A DNA stretch of 64,000 bases from contig NW_017265137.1 of assembly GCF_001638985.1 (NCBI RefSeq), positions 1,391,054 through 1,455,053 on the forward strand, written 5' to 3'. Position numbers and translations under genes: made by a program. The notes below the pieces were generated by a model. The model was not told the origin of the DNA. It ran no database searches and was given only the letters and a program-made list of their open reading frames with translations. Shown piece by piece: positions 1 through 13,340 of this stretch (its first letter is position 1; each line of letters begins with the position of its first letter). Source of the DNA: Phycomyces blakesleeanus NRRL 1555(-) (taxonomy: Eukaryota; Mucoromycota; Mucoromycetes; Mucorales; Phycomycetaceae).

Positions 1-2736
1 ATATATAATTTTTTAAAAAAAATAAAATAAAAAATTATAGCTGAGTAACAAACCTAAAGATAATTTTAGAAAGCGAAACTAAATTTGATTGGCTAATGGC
101 TATTTTCCTTTTTCTTTTTTTTATCCTTTTATATCCTTTTTTCTTTTTTTTTTCTTGTGCCTCACCAAAAATCAATCACAACCGCAACAGCAGTAGACAG
201 GTAGCATCAGCAGTAACATCAAGGTTTGGTTTGTGCTAGATTGGAAAATAAAATATATAAATTTTTTATTCTTGTTTTACAGAAACTTGTATGTCCAAAA
301 AGTATATAAAATTATCCACCGTGGGATTCTCTCATGGCTTAAAAAAAAAGAAAGATTATCTCTACCTATAATAATATAAATGTAATGGACACTATGAAAA
401 AGACAGACAGACAGAGTGAAAAACAAAAATTCTTCTGTATAGATTCCCGACTTTTCCTTGATTTGCCCAGCTGTGAAAATAATAAACATATCATTTTTGT
501 TACTGTATATTTTTTGATTTTGATTTTTGATCTCAATTGTACAAAAGCCATTCAACAAAATATAGGAAAGAAAGCAAGCAACGAGATAACATTTATATAT
601 GTATATAGAATTATGTAAGTACATTTACTACATATTCTTCTCTTATACACAAAATACACAAAAATCATAGTGATACACTTATACCATAACGAACATCAGC
701 GAAACACAACATATTATCATTACTGCTATTAAAGTTTTGCAAATTTTTTTTTAACATTGATTAATAATCAGCACAGAATTTTGTGTTGTAAGTGACCAAG
801 AGAAGAATATAAGCCAAGTATTGTTTAAAGCAACTACATATAATATACTAGACTTGGCTTGACTTGACTTGACTAGTTAAAGTCAAGTGGAGTAAATATA
901 TAATAGAGATAGAAATAATTATGTTCCACAGGTAATAAATACCGAGGTTGGCCTGTCCAAGCTGTTACTCTTTTCTTACTCCATAATACTCCAAAAAAAA
1001 TTTCTTTTATTTATTTATTTATATAACAAGTCTATTCAATCATCACTCACCGATTCACTTAATTAAATTATTAAATTAAATTAAATTAAATTAAGCCACC
1101 CACTCCACTCATCAGTCAATCAACCAATTCATTCATTCAATTATTCAATTCAATTTCTTTGGTTTCCTTGGTTTCCAGGCATCAAAAGAAAAAGAAAAAA
1201 AGAAAGTCAACCAAAGATTCAGAGATTACACAAGCCATTTTCCTGTTGATGAGATTTAAAATTATATATATATATATATTTGTGCTGTGCTGTGCTGTGT
1301 GATGCGGTGATTGATAAGAGTGATTTATATATTTTCTTCTTATTATTTTGAATTGACAGTAAAATCCCACTTAACAATCATTACACTTACACTTTAAATT
1401 TAAATTTAAATATATATATGTTATTATTTTTTGGGATTGTACATGTGTAAGATACTTGTTGTAGGCAATTTAGGGTAAGAAGCCGATAGGAATTGGTTGT
1501 ATATTTAGTGTAAATACACATTTGAAGAGAAAAGGATATCAAAATGTACCTTTTAGATTTATCCATCTGTGGGTACAAAATTGAAATAAAGAGAATAAAA
1601 GGAGAATAGGCTATTTAGTGAGATTGTAAAGAAGTGACATCAAAAAATAATAATCAACCCCACACACAAACGTATATAAAATATAATAAAAACGATTTTT
1701 ATTTTTATTTGGCTGTCTTTGATATTCATTTTTTCACACGCAAGCTTACTGGTGCCCACAAGATCATTTCTTTCGATCTTTTTTTTTTTTATTTTATTTT
1801 TTAAAAGAGAAGTATAGTAAAATATACAATCTGGCGGTTCAAAAGAATTACCGGGAGTAGATCCCGTTTAGGGAAGCCAGCCGACCAAACAGATTGTCTG
1901 ATTACCAAAGAACTTTCCTTTTTTTTTTGTCTCCCAACACATCGGCGCCCTTTTACTTTTTATTTATTTATATATAAATTTGCTGTCACACAAGAAATAT
2001 TTACTTATTTATTTATATTGTGCATTGTATTTTAAGCCCCACAATTTGTTGAATAGATAGCATAGAACAAGGTGGGAAGAGAGGGAGGATGGGATGGGAT
2101 GGGATGGAAAATCTACTACCAAAAGATTTAAAGGCTATCTTTATATTTATTATACATGAAACTTATAGTGGTCAAAAAAATAAAATAAAAATAAAAAATT
2201 TCAGGGCAACAATATTTCTTCATTGTGGAAAATTAATGCGGTCCAGTTTTTTAAAGAAAGAAAAAAGAATAGTGACGTCTTTAAAATGTTGTCTATCCAC
2301 TTCAATCATCAATACACATAAACAAAGTTAATGGCCACGTAATTTTGTATATCTCTTGTTTCGTACTTCTTCTTTCTTTCTCTTTTCCTCTAAACCTTCC
2401 TTGACCCAAACTCTTTCTGCCAGAAGGTCATAATAAGAATAATAAATATCTAACAACACCAACAGAAAAGAATGTTATGCCAATATAGATAGCATCAAAC
2501 AAATAGAGTATCTTGTCCTGAATAGAAAAAAAAAAAAAGATAAAAGCTAAAATCATATAGGTAAATATAGCTATATTTCTTTCTTGATCAAAAGATGCCT
2601 AAATTCAAGTCATCTCTCATAGAGACTATAAAGATATTTGCGATGACTTGCAGTTGCACAAGGAGAGAGTAAGTTCAGCAAGAGTCTAAAGCTGTACCCC
2701 TATTAACCATATCATACCTAATTTCATATATATATA
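1..2736. other. AT-rich stretch without a recognisable gene
   Basis: No gene is supported. The stretch is dominated by poly-A/T runs, TTTA and TTAAA repeats (about 1064-1094) and ATAT tracts. Short ORFs here are low-complexity and lack splice-compatible neighbours. A small GC-richer patch lies at about 1830-1925 and contains inverted words (CAATCTG near its start, CAGATTG near its end) that could fold, but I cannot assign it. A possible small exon at about 2617-2668 ends at a GTAAGT donor; it is discussed with the gene fragment at 4213. Confidence 0.5.
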
Positions 2737-2738
2737 TA

Positions 2739-4086
2739 CACTCCGACAATAAAAATCATCGATGAACCACCTTTTTCATGCTGCTTTTTTTATAACATTC
2801 TTTACCTTTCTCTTCCTCACACCTTTACCTCAAACTTAACCACCAATGTCGAAAAGTAATAAAAGAATTAAAACTACTCCCTCCAGACGCGAGCTGTCAG
2901 ATTTTGAGCGTGGAGGCATTGTTTGGCTCTCAAAAGCTGATCATACTCCAACTGACATCGCAAACCGTATGAACATTCCTAGAACTACAGTTTTCGATAC
3001 AATAAAGCGCTGGGAGACTACTGGAACAGCCAAGACAAATACCAGACCTGGGAGACCAAAGAAACTTAGTGTAGCAGACGCCAAAAGTCTTTGTTTGAGT
3101 GTGAGACGTAATCCTTTTGAGAGTTATGGATACCACCAGGCAAATTTGGGAGCTGCTGGCGTTATTGTCTGTAGACAGACAGTTATCCGATACCTACGAG
3201 CAAAAGGCTTCGGTTCTTACACCCCTGTATCTAAACCAAAGTTAACCCGTGAGCAGAAAAAGAATCGGTTGCGTTGGGATAGAGCTAGGGCCAGTTTTAG
3301 CATCGAAGACTGGAGCAGAGTGGTGTGGTCAGAGGAGTCGAGGTTCATGGTGAAAGGCAATGATTCTGACCCATCCATAATTCGTAAACGATGGGAGAGG
3401 CACCAGGAACGCCATACACTAACAACAGAAAAGTATGGAAAAGGTTCCGTGATGGTATGGGGTTGTTTCTGGGCTGGTGGCATTGGGCCATTATCGTTTA
3501 TCGAAGGATCTGTAGACCAAGATGCATACGTCAATTGTCTGTCTAAGGACTTCAATCCCTGGTACAAACAATTGAATGAAGAACATGACACCGTGTTCAC
3601 ATTCCAAGAAGATGGTGCTAGCTGTCATACTGGGTCCTACACGACGTGGTGGAAAAACCGTTGGGAGATTAAACGATTTGACTACTGGCCGTCGCAAAGT
3701 CCAGATTTGAACCCAATTGAGCATGTCTGGCATGCCCTAAAGGCCAAGGTTCAAGAGAGAAAGGCCTCTATTAACAATGTGCAAGAGCTGAAGGCCTGTA
3801 TTCTTCAGGAATGGGAGTTGCTTGACCCTGAAGTTCTGCAAACTCTTGTGGCAAGTATGCCTGACAGAGTTAAAGCAGTCATAAAAGCTCGTGGTGATCA
3901 TACCGTATATTAAACCTCATTTATTTTTATTTTTATTCTATAATATATATACATTTCTCTATAACAACACAATGTTTGGTTTTATTTTGTCAACTTCTTG
4001 AGAAGATATAGCATAATGAAGTTGATGTATGGTTTATTCGGGGGTAGAAATCAAAGATTTTGTCGGTGATTTCAGTTTTGGGAGTG
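2739..4086 (+). mobile_element. Tc1/mariner-like DNA transposon, full length, 1348 bp
   Basis: Imperfect terminal inverted repeats are visible. The left end reads CACTCC at 2739-2744 and the right end GGAGTG at 4081-4086, and the similarity continues inward for about 24 nt (AAATCA.CGA shared). Both ends abut a TA dinucleotide (2737-2738 and 4087-4088), the usual Tc1/mariner target duplication, although here it sits inside TATATA tracts. One transposase ORF fills the interior. Its length matches the other two elements in the window (1345 and 1344 bp). Confidence 0.85.
2846..3913 (+). CDS. Tc1-like transposase with D-to-E change at first catalytic position
   Basis: A 355-aa open frame without introns encodes a cut-and-paste DDE transposase. 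The first ~120 residues hold a two-part helix-turn-helix region (start RRELSDFERG, linker GRPKK), which in this family binds the terminal repeats. The catalytic core follows. The first acidic block reads VVWSEESRF where WSDES is expected, so the first catalytic Asp is Glu. The second block is FQEDGASCHT and the third is SPDLNPIEH, with 35 residues between the second D and the E. The ORF is otherwise intact and ends ARGDHTVY. It is close to the 36594 copy and less close to the 26826 copy. Activity with Glu at the first position is doubtful but not excluded. Confidence 0.93.
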   Translation: MSKSNKRIKTTPSRRELSDFERGGIVWLSKADHTPTDIANRMNIPRTTVFDTIKRWETTGTAKTNTRPGRPKKLSVADAKSLCLSVRRNPFESYGYHQANLGAAGVIVCRQTVIRYLRAKGFGSYTPVSKPKLTREQKKNRLRWDRARASFSIEDWSRVVWSEESRFMVKGNDSDPSIIRKRWERHQERHTLTTEKYGKGSVMVWGCFWAGGIGPLSFIEGSVDQDAYVNCLSKDFNPWYKQLNEEHDTVFTFQEDGASCHTGSYTTWWKNRWEIKRFDYWPSQSPDLNPIEHVWHALKAKVQERKASINNVQELKACILQEWELLDPEVLQTLVASMPDRVKAVIKARGDHTVY

Positions 4087-4212
4087 TATATATATATATA
4101 TAAAACCGTTATCAACAAAGTAAATAAATACATTAAAAAAAATGATAATAATAAAAGAAGCTTCTTGTGAATAACATGAATATCTTTTATTGTTTGTTTG
4201 TTTGTCTTTTAG

Positions 4213-4436
4213 TCATTTCACTTCTTTGGAAGGTGAATCAAGCCTCGGACCAGACACAAAGTTCTATAAAACAATCGATGGCATTCGACTTGACTGTCTC
4301 TTGATTGAAGTCAAATGCCCAAATAGTACTAGCGATGACGATCTCTTCAAGCTGTCTATAGAAATGCAATACACTTTGAATCGTTTGGTAGAGCACGGGG
4401 TTGATAATCCTGATGTATACGGTGTGCTAGTGTACA
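4213..4436 (+). pseudogene. Gene fragment, possible PD-(D/E)XK-like exon
   Basis: An exon-like segment begins after a good acceptor (TTGTCTTTTAG) and ends at a GTAAGT donor. It encodes about 74 residues with a non-random, folded-protein look: GPDTKFYKTIDGIRLDC, then LLIEVKCPN, then DLFKLSIEMQYTLNRL. The D...(10-12)...EVK arrangement resembles a PD-(D/E)XK nuclease-type core; that is inference. A candidate upstream exon (about 2617-2668, DYKDICDDLQLHKER, donor GTAAGT at 2669) lies on the other side of the Tc1 element, but its phase does not match this exon. A possible last exon starts near 4864 after TTTGTTTTAG and stops at 4979. I treat it as a broken remnant of a gene I cannot name. Confidence 0.4.
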
Positions 4437-7083
4437 GTAAGTACACTTATTAGAGTTTTGCTCTAAATACACACACACATATATATATATATATAAATAT
4501 AAATATAAATATAAATGAATGAGTAAAGTGGTTGTTAGATTGGGACTTTAACTTCTTTTAACTTTTTTTTGCTGATCATTATGATTTTCGCGTGTACATA
4601 TATATATTTATGGGTCTATCGAGGGTTTCAGGGAATAAAGGCTACTTTAAACTACATCATCAATAACTATTTTTTTTTCTTAGGAGATTTTTTTTATAAG
4701 GGAGATGTTGGAGGGGGAGACAAAGCAAACAAACAAACAAAAAAAATTGATCAGAATATTTCTTACATTGAATCACAAACATTGACACCCCCTTCTTATA
4801 TATTATATAAAGTCAATCTTGGCATGGATAAGTTGTGAAACAACCTTATTCTATTTGTTTTAGCTAGACGAGTCAAGAGACTTTTGTATATAAAACATCC
4901 ATTATTTCGTTCTTTTAATCCAAAGATTGTTACTTGGACAGAACACTTGGTGTCAATAATAATAATTGATGATATTTAATATATGTGTATGTAGGCTTAA
5001 AAGAAACAAATCAAAGGAAGAATGATGAATAGATGGATTTATACTTCTCATCTTTTCTATACAAATATTTTTGTTTTTGTTTGTCTATCAATTTCCTTTG
5101 ACATTCTATCTATTTGTTTGTTTGCTGTTTATAATCAAATCAAGTCAAATCAAATAATGAGTTGTACAAGAAATGTCTTGGTTTAACACTGATAGATTCT
5201 TGATCAAAAAATGAATGCATAAATAAATAAAGAGAGAAGGGATAAAATGTACAAAATAAGAACAACAATTCCACTAAAAAAAAAAATTATTATTTTTTGG
5301 GTTGTATTTAAACCGTGTGATTAAACTATAGAGAATAGAAAAATAACAATAAACAATAAGCTTTGAATAATAATCTATTTATTTTGCAGTCAAAAGATCA
5401 GTAATAATTATTGGATATATTATTAATTGATTATTACGGTGAATCGATTTATGGTTGTGTTGGTCGTCAGGATATTTCCAATCACAATTACTCATTTATC
5501 TACTTCTACATATAGATACATACATATAGATAGATAGATAGATAGATAGAATGAAATGTGCAGTAGTTGAATCCCTTGATACTAAAATGCACACACATAT
5601 ACGTACATATACATTGCTTTGATTAATTTCTTCTTGATAAAATAAACAAAAAAATAATATATATATATATTGTGGTTACTGTTGTCAGTGCAATTTTGGA
5701 TGATTTGTTATTAAAGAATAATAATTAAATTAGATATGTATGTATTACCAAGGATTTATAAAAAATACAAATAAAAATACAAATAAAATCAAAGAATTCT
5801 ACTGGAAGAAGATGTTTCAGATACTGCAAAATATTTACAATTTACAATCTATAATTTACAATTTTACATTTACAATTTTATTTAAATAATTGTTGAGCTT
5901 GTTACTGTTCATTTTATTTTATTTTCTTTTGGGATCATGGTAAGCGCAAGGTGGCACTAGGGCATTACAAATAATAAAAAATAAAAAATAAACGGGAAAA
6001 TCAATCCGATCTTTTAATCATTTTCATTCCCTTTGTACTCAAACACAACAAACAATGAAATCAATGAAAATCAAATCAAATCAGATCAAAATTACATTCA
6101 CCAAAATTACATATTTGTTTATTAATAAAGACAATCACAAACAATTCCAATCAAGATATATTTTTTATATGTATAATCTTTTGTCAAAATAAATAAATTT
6201 TGAATCGGAAGTATCCGAATAGTCTTTGATTTGCCTTTTTCTTTTTGCTATACATTACATTACATTACATACATTACAGATCAAATCTGGATGTAGTACA
6301 GAATCAACAAAGACTTCGTTGGCATGTGCGCAGTAACAGGATTTAAGGTCAATCAAGCCCTTTCTTCCTTGACCTACACCTATACATGTATATATTTTGA
6401 GCATAGTAATACCAGTAATAGTAATATTAATAGTAGTAGTAGTATTAATAGCTAATAATGATTTATAGTATAATATACATATATGTATTATCGGCAATAG
6501 ATTCCGTTATTTATTTATTTATTTATTTATGCACAACGCCACTCTTTGTTTGTATCCATGGATATACAAATAATAATAATAATATTTTTTTTTCTTTTTT
6601 CTTTTGTTGTTGTTGTTTTTTAATATAGCCCCTTTTTGGATTATTCTCCCTTTTTATATATTTATTTATTTCTATTCTGTTTTGGCGGCAGAGGAGAGGA
6701 AGGGGTGGAAAGTAGAGTAAGAAAAGAAGGAAGGAAATCATATGAAGGGCATGTAGATAAAAGGGTTAAAGAACAAGGGACAAAAAAAGGAAGGAAGGGG
6801 GGATGGCAAGAAGGAATCCTATTTTGCTTTTTATTTTTTGGTCTGTTTTGATACAGTACAAGGTATTTGAGGTCCATATATATCTTTTTTTTTTTTTTGG
6901 ATTTTGCACAAAGATAGGCTAGTATTGAGATCTAGAATAAGTTTTTTTTTTCTATTTATTTATTTATCTCTTTTTTATCTTTTATATTTTGTCTTCTTCA
7001 CTTACTACCATTTCCTCTTATTTTCATATTTTACTGTATTGAAATCAAACTTACCAGACACTCAAAATAATAATCATAATAAA
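4437..7083. other. Intergenic, AT-rich, low complexity
   Basis: No gene is recognised. The stretch contains TA and TAGA microsatellites (5521-5550), long A/T runs, and a purine-rich patch at 6690-6810 whose ORFs on both strands are low-complexity. A segment at 4569-4838 is open for 89 codons but has no recognisable content and is probably chance or part of the decayed gene at 4213. Confidence 0.5.
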
Positions 7084-7297
7084 ATGCCATCATCACTGTC
7101 TCTCTCAAGAGTATTCACTTGTCCTCAATGTCCAAAAAGTAATTAAATCAAATTAAAATAAATAATTATTTATTTTGTACTCATCATTTTTTTTTTTATA
7201 TATTTAGTCTTTGCCACTCGATCAAACTTGTATGTATTCCAAATCCTCAATCTGTAGCTATAGCAACCAAAATAAATTAAATTACATTACTAATTTC

Positions 7298-7328
<31 letters not shown>

Positions 7329-8362
7329 GAAAACGACACATGGAAAACCCAAATATCCACAATATCCCTTATGTTCGCAGCCGTGATCAGAAACGATGGA
7401 AAGGCCATGCCAAAAAAGTAATCTCCAGAGAAGAAACTACTGAAAGGTAAATAGCCTTGTTAATCAACCAATCAATCAATCAATTAATCAATCAATCAAT
7501 CTTTATTAGAATGCGCAAATGGAGAGCAGAGAATAGAGATAAAAACAAACGCAACGATCTGAGGTGCCGTGTCTATCGTCTGGCCCGCCAGCGATTCGGT
7601 GAAGATGATTCTCTAGACAAACAGGCTTTTATCCGTCAAGAAATTGCCCGTCGGTTGGGCAGACGCAGTATGACGGATGTCTGTGACCATTCTGCAAGAT
7701 CTCCTGAACCTGGACTGCATCAAAACACGCACACAACCACAACCACCACAACCACAACAACAACGACGACAAAAAAATCAATAGACACAAACAACAGTAG
7801 TAATTATAATCCTCATCATCATCATCATATTAGCTCTATTGATCCAACAATCACAAATGCCTGTCAAGCAGCAACCTGGATGGGTCTGCCATTCTACAAT
7901 GCCCCACACCACAAAATAGAACTGCCAATCCTAGACATCCATAATCTCTCAAGACATATCTCCTGTGACTGGAACAGCACTACTACTCCTACTACTCCTA
8001 CTACTCCTAATCATAATGGAAGCATTGGTCCTATCATCAAATCTGGTTCATATCTATCCCCTCCAGTCAGTCGACGGACAAGTAGCAGTGGAAGCAGTGT
8101 CAGTAGTTTGAGCAGCATCGAGAGTCACAAAGGGGATTACCAAAATCACTCCATCTCAAATTCAAATTCAAATTCAAATTCAAATTCAATCACAATAATG
8201 CAAGGGCCACAATCCCCTCCTCTCACTTCTATTTTACTGCAGCCCACACCCTACAGGCCTTCACCCTCAGTCGAGAACAATTTTGAAAGAAATGTAAAGT
8301 ATGTTGCACACGACAGAATCCTGGATGAGTTTGTTGGTCTTGTACTAGACAATGCCTATTAA
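7084..8362 (+). CDS. C2H2 zinc-finger protein with conserved basic region
   Basis: Four exons: 7084-7138, 7208-7229, 7330-7446, 7510-8362, giving 348 aa. The first three join into a zinc-finger-like motif, FTCPQCPK then FATRSNLKRHM, with C-x2-C-x12-H and a second His six residues further on (HMENPNIH), slightly wider than the usual x3-5. Exon 4 opens with a basic block around RKWRAENRDKNKRNDLRCRV that resembles the conserved region of fungal DUF3020-type proteins (from memory). The rest is disordered: a Thr run from ACA/ACC codons (~7734-7772), a His run (~7813-7827), Ser-rich stretches and an Asn-Ser repeat (~8157-8190). It is likely a nuclear DNA-binding regulator; target unknown. The start is the first ATG before the finger, followed by a Ser-rich leader. 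Confidence 0.8.
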
Positions 8363-9104
8363 GCTATACAAATGTCTATAATATAATATACTATCATTTA
8401 CTAGCAATAGTAATTTATTTTCTTTCTTTCTTTTATCTTTTATCTTTTATCTTTATAATAATAGTAATAATATAAATGTATATAGTCTATTAAAAAAACC
8501 TATATTATTATCATTCTTTTCTCTCTCTCTCTTGTTTTCTGTTTATTAGCATCTTCATTTCATTCCCCCCCCCCCCCCCCCTTTATATATATATTATTAA
8601 AATATGATTTTAATAATTATAAATATACAAATGCATATAAAACACATAGAATAAAGTAGAGTGGAGTGAAAATAGGCTATGATAGGCTAGAGACTGAAGT
8701 ACAGCAGAGTGGATTAAAGTGGGTTTGTTCGTGCACTCTGTAAATCTAAATAGATTATAATATAGTATAAATTTTAGATTTTATGGTGGTAATAAAAGCA
8801 GCTGATTTTGGTTGCTGTTGTAAGATTCCTTGTCGGAGTTGATACGTCTACAAAGCAAAAAAAAAAAAAGAAACTGTACTTTTCTGTGTGTGTACGTGTT
8901 TTTATTTAATTTCCAAAAAGGTTTCTTTCTTTTCTCTTGTTGTTTTTGCCCCTTCTTCTTCTTCTTCTTCTTTCTTTTTCTTTCTTCTCTATTTTTCATA
9001 TAGATAGACTACCTATAGCTCATAGACACCTTCTACACTACACTACACTACACTACACTACACTACACTACACTACACTACATCTTTGCTTTTATTTTTT
9101 TTTC
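8363..9104. other. Intergenic between zinc-finger and vezatin-like genes
   Basis: Contains a poly-C run (about 8566-8581), pyrimidine-rich tracts and a (CACTA)n array just upstream of the next start codon. No coding potential is recognised. It presumably holds the zinc-finger gene's 3' end and the promoter of the next gene, transcribed in the same direction. Confidence 0.5.
9033..9083. repeat. (CACTA)n microsatellite
   Basis: About nine perfect tandem copies of the pentamer CACTA lie 20-70 bp upstream of the vezatin-like start codon, so they probably fall in its 5' UTR or core promoter. Confidence 0.95.
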
Positions 9105-11007
9105 ATGACTGAATTTGTTGTATATGAAGATAGCCCTTTGGCAGAGTACTTGGAATGTAAGGAGAAGATAAAGAAAAGATATATTAAATACCTTTTGCTT
9201 TGTAAAGAATCTATTGCTCAAAATAATCTGTCCGATATAGCTATCGAAAGCAACGAAAAGACCGTAAAACTACCTCAGATCTATACTGGCCACAGACCTG
9301 CTGAATCAAGACCTGTTCTGGGTAGAATGTCTACAGCAATCTATCGTTTCTGGAGACGTTCCTTTTTCCATGCAAGTCTTTATTAAATAAAAATAAAAAT
9401 AATAATTTTAATATTAATATTAATATTAATATTAATATAAAATATTTATATTTATATTTAGGATACATTCTCGGTCTCACTTCCGATAGCTGAAGAAACA
9501 GCGTTTGAGGAAAAGTTCAAATACCTCATCGTAACCTCTCCGCTGCTTAATGAAATCCTTTCTGTCCACACAAAACAACACCTGGCCGCAGAACTCCCGT
9601 TTAGCTTCAGTGCCGACAGACCCTCGAGCCATGTCGGAACCCTGGCAACCATCGCAGGTCTCTTACTAGCCTTTGGAACCGAACGAATCGTCCAGCCAAG
9701 GAATCAAATCATGCCTGTACCAGTAACCATCACTTTGAGCAGCTCGGTCTCTTTATTCTTTGTGTACCGACACATGGTAAAATAATACAATTATATATAT
9801 ATATATATATATATATATTTTTCTCTAATTCTTCTTTTCTTTCTTTCTTTCTTTCTTTCTTTATTATTAATAGAGACGTTCTTGGATCAGGCAACTCTAC
9901 CAAACTGCGCTCTCACGGCTGCAGACCTTGGTCGAGGAGTGTGATCGATTGGACACTCGGATCCACCGGGCCTTGATCACAATCCAGGAAATCGAACTCG
10001 TCTCGCGTGGGTACCGCCTCTCGACCCCTCTGTCTCCAATCTCTCGCATCGAACAGACCAGCAAATCACGACGCTGCATGGCCTTGCGCCAGCGTCTGGC
10101 CGGTCTGCTGCGAAAGGCATTTATGGTCTACGAGGAAGCGATCATGGATCTCTCGGATCAGGTCAACAAGACAAACGTGTCCCGGCTCTATGAAATGTAC
10201 AATGTCCGCTCCATCGCTTCCCTGTCCGCCGTCGGGAGCGCACTCGACAGGGACGAAGAAGCCCCGCTCGGCCTGGATTACCTCAAACAGCTGGCCCAGT
10301 TGATGCATTCCAAGAGACGCGAGTGTATGATGCAGTTCCTGGCCTTGGATATCATGACAGAGGCCCATGACTCAGTCCGAGGAGACTATGAGAACGGCTG
10401 GCATGCAGTCAATATGGTCCTGTTTCGTTTGGTGACCGAAACAAAGGCTTTTGCAACTGAGTCAAAAGAAGCCTTGGATAATGAGTTGTGTAAGTTTTTA
10501 AATTTTTCTTTTGAGAATGGGTTTGTGATAGTATAGTATATTATATTATATTATACTATACTATACTATAGTGCTAGTGATAGTGTTAGAGAGTATATAT
10601 ATATATTCTATTTTCAAATTTACTGCTAGTACTACTGCTACTGCTACTGCTACTGCTACTACTGTTATCCCTAATTTAATATTTCATATTTGTTTATTTG
10701 TATGTATGTATGTATGTATGTATGTATGTATGTATGTATGTATGTATGTATGTAGGCAAACCTACTGCTACACCAGAAACAGATGCACCTTCCATGCCGG
10801 CTTCCCCTGTGGCAGATGGTCGGTTACGCCAATTTATCCATCGTTTGTCAAGCCTAGACCAACAAATTAGAACCTTTGAAGCAAAGATCTATCTCTGTCA
10901 TGATGATATCAGACACATAAGTGCAGGTAAATAATAATAATGATAATAATAACGTAAATACATATTTTGAGAGTTTAGTTTATTAATCGTAGTGAATATG
11001 TCTTTAC

Positions 11008-11053
<46 letters not shown>

Positions 11054-11645
11054 GGGTCGGCTACGGATGATGAATTGAAAAACCACCTTTTACGAGAATA
11101 CCAGTCGTTGCAGACAGATATGAGTAATATAGCAATCGAGTGGCAGATGGGACGAGACGCTCTGCAGCAATTCCTTGAGCCATCTAACCTGGCTACCCCA
11201 GTCCACTCTCCTGTCCAGACACCTGTCAAGGAAGAGGATGAAGAGGATATAATGATGATGATGACTCCTCGGTCGTTGGACAAAGATCTCGTGACATCTG
11301 AAGACGTCTCGGATGTCGGTCATCTGCCCTTGCCGTCCAAGGCAGAGTTGTTTGAGGCAACTGCAGATGTGGTGGAACCCAACACAACGGCAGAGCGCAG
11401 TCGAAAGAGCCGTCAGGAGCGCATTGCTGACATGAAGCTCAAGAGAGAAGAAGTGGTGCGTTTTTATTTTATTTTATTTTATTTTCTATATAAATATCTA
11501 ATCTAATCTCAATTTTCTTTCTTTCTTTTTTGTATTGAAACAGGCGCGTGTGAATTCTACAAAGCATGATTCACAGACCATGGTTCATGAACTAAAGACA
11601 GTCTTGGATCGACGGGTGGCCGATCTGGATTCGCAAGATAAATAG
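9105..11645 (+). CDS. Vezatin/Inp2-like myosin-binding membrane protein
   Basis: Six exons: 9105-9371, 9462-9776, 9874-10489, 10756-10926, 11055-11455, 11544-11645; 623 aa. Two hydrophobic segments lie at about residues 145-194 (TLATIAGLLLAF and VTITLSSSVSLFFVY) and form a hairpin. They are followed by a long helical region (RRSWIRQLYQTALSRLQ, ECDRLDTRIHRALITIQEIE, ALRQRLAGLLRKAF) typical of the vezatin domain, known from metazoan vezatin and from yeast Inp2, the peroxisomal myosin-V receptor. A role in tethering an organelle to myosin is therefore inferred. The C-terminus is acidic then basic and probably coiled. Intron 1 has a GC donor (CAT|GCAAGT); the nearest GT alternative gives a stop. 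Intron 3 carries a (TATG)n array and intron 4 a (TAA)n array. Confidence 0.85.
10701..10754. repeat. (TATG)n microsatellite in an intron
   Basis: About thirteen copies of TATG run directly into the intron 3 acceptor (TATGTAG) of the vezatin-like gene, so length changes could affect the distance from branch point to acceptor. Confidence 0.95.
11011..11054. repeat. (TAA)n microsatellite in an intron
   Basis: About fourteen ATA/TAA triplets end at the intron 4 acceptor (AATAAG) of the vezatin-like gene. Confidence 0.9.
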
Positions 11646-11663
11646 AAAATAATAATAATAATC

Positions 11664-11695
<32 letters not shown>

Positions 11696-12036
11696 AATTG
11701 CCCGTAATTTCCCCCCACTCCCCCTCCCAATACCATACCATACCATACCATACCATACCATACTATATCGTACCGTACCGTTTCTTTTCTTTATTTTCTG
11801 TATACCCCCCTTCTCCCCTCTTTTGCTCTTCTTCACTTTCTTTCAATTTCAACTATATCCATCTATCTAGCCTTTCTGTTTCTTTTTTATTCCTTTGAGC
11901 ATTTCTATAGTTTTCCTTCTTTTATCCTTAATATATATATATATATCTTTTGGTATTGTTTCATATAGTCATTCTACATTACAGTCTTTCTTTTTTTTTT
12001 ATTGTTTCTTTAAAAAAAACTTGTTCTTTCTGTGTC
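11646..12036. other. Convergent intergenic region
   Basis: Lies between the 3' ends of the vezatin-like gene (+) and SURF1 (-). It contains an (AAC)n run (~11664-11696), a (CCATA)n run (~11734-11763) and pyrimidine-rich sequence. No gene seen; it should hold both polyadenylation sites. Confidence 0.55.
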
Positions 12037-13340
12037 TCAATTGCGTTTGATCTTTGTGGGTCTATTGACTGGCTTTCTCAACAATTTGACCAGCATGGCA
12101 GTAGTGGCAATTGAAAGTGCATACCAAGTAATGATATAACTCATATGGCTATTACGCACTTCAACAACCGGGGATCGACCGACAGGAATTCCTCGTTCGA
12201 TACAATGATGTTCCTGACTTGAAGATTGATCTGAAATACAAGAGAGAATAATAGATAGATTTAGAGTTTGATATATAGATATAGATATATTATTTATTTA
12301 CCTGACATTCTCTCTACCAATAGAGGTTCGGTATGCATCAGATCCGACATTGTTTCTACATCAACCCAATACCATTGGTTTCTTGCGATATCATTATCAG
12401 GGGTAAAGCTATTAGGCTATACAGAAAAAATAAATAAAGATTAATAAAAAGCATAATACAATCATATCCCACAATATATATATATATATATATATATATT
12501 TACTTTACCTGTTCTGATTGACGCAATAATCCTTCAACCTGTACTTCATCTTGTACCAGACTCTCTGGTCGAGTGCTCTGATCCTTCTTGGAGGTGGGGA
12601 CCCATCCACGCTTCACAAGAATAGTCGAACCATTCGGGCGCTCAAGCGGGGTCACCAAGAAATACCCAACGTTACCATCACCTCGCGTACGAGGACCCAA
12701 CAACATTTCCTGGTCATGACGATAGTGACCCTTGACAGTTACGCGACGGTACTCATAATCATCCAAAGCATCAGGGCTAAAGAAGAAATTTAATTAATTT
12801 AATTAAAGTAATATCAATATCATAATTTACTTTATTACACACACACATATATATATATATATACTCTCACTTTATAGACACCCTAAGCACCATACACAAG
12901 CAGGTAATTTATCTCTTATTCTCGTTTTCTATAATTATTTAATGTATCAATAATTCTTACTCTACTACATACACCACCCTCAAATAAGAAATAAAATAAG
13001 ACACATACTTTATGCGACGAGGTAAAGGAATGGCAGGCTGATGCATACGTTCTTCTAATCGCTGAATCAGTCCAACCTTCCACCTCAGGCGCTGGACTTG
13101 CCAGGTTCCCAACCCGAATGTGATGAATGGAATGGTGCAGAGGATAATTGTTCCCAATCCAATCTTTGTCTGCTTGGCCTTGTAGATCGTTTTGGTAGGT
13201 TCGGTTTCACTGCCGCCAGCTGTTGTGAATCCACGACGAGAGACGCATGTAATTCTACTGTTTGTGATGGTAGTGTTGCAACCCAACAGAGGTCTAGAAG
13301 ACAATAATGGCCGTCCAAGTATTTTGATATTTTTGAACAT
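12037..13340 (-). CDS. SHY1: SURF1/Shy1 cytochrome c oxidase assembly factor Confidence 0.9.
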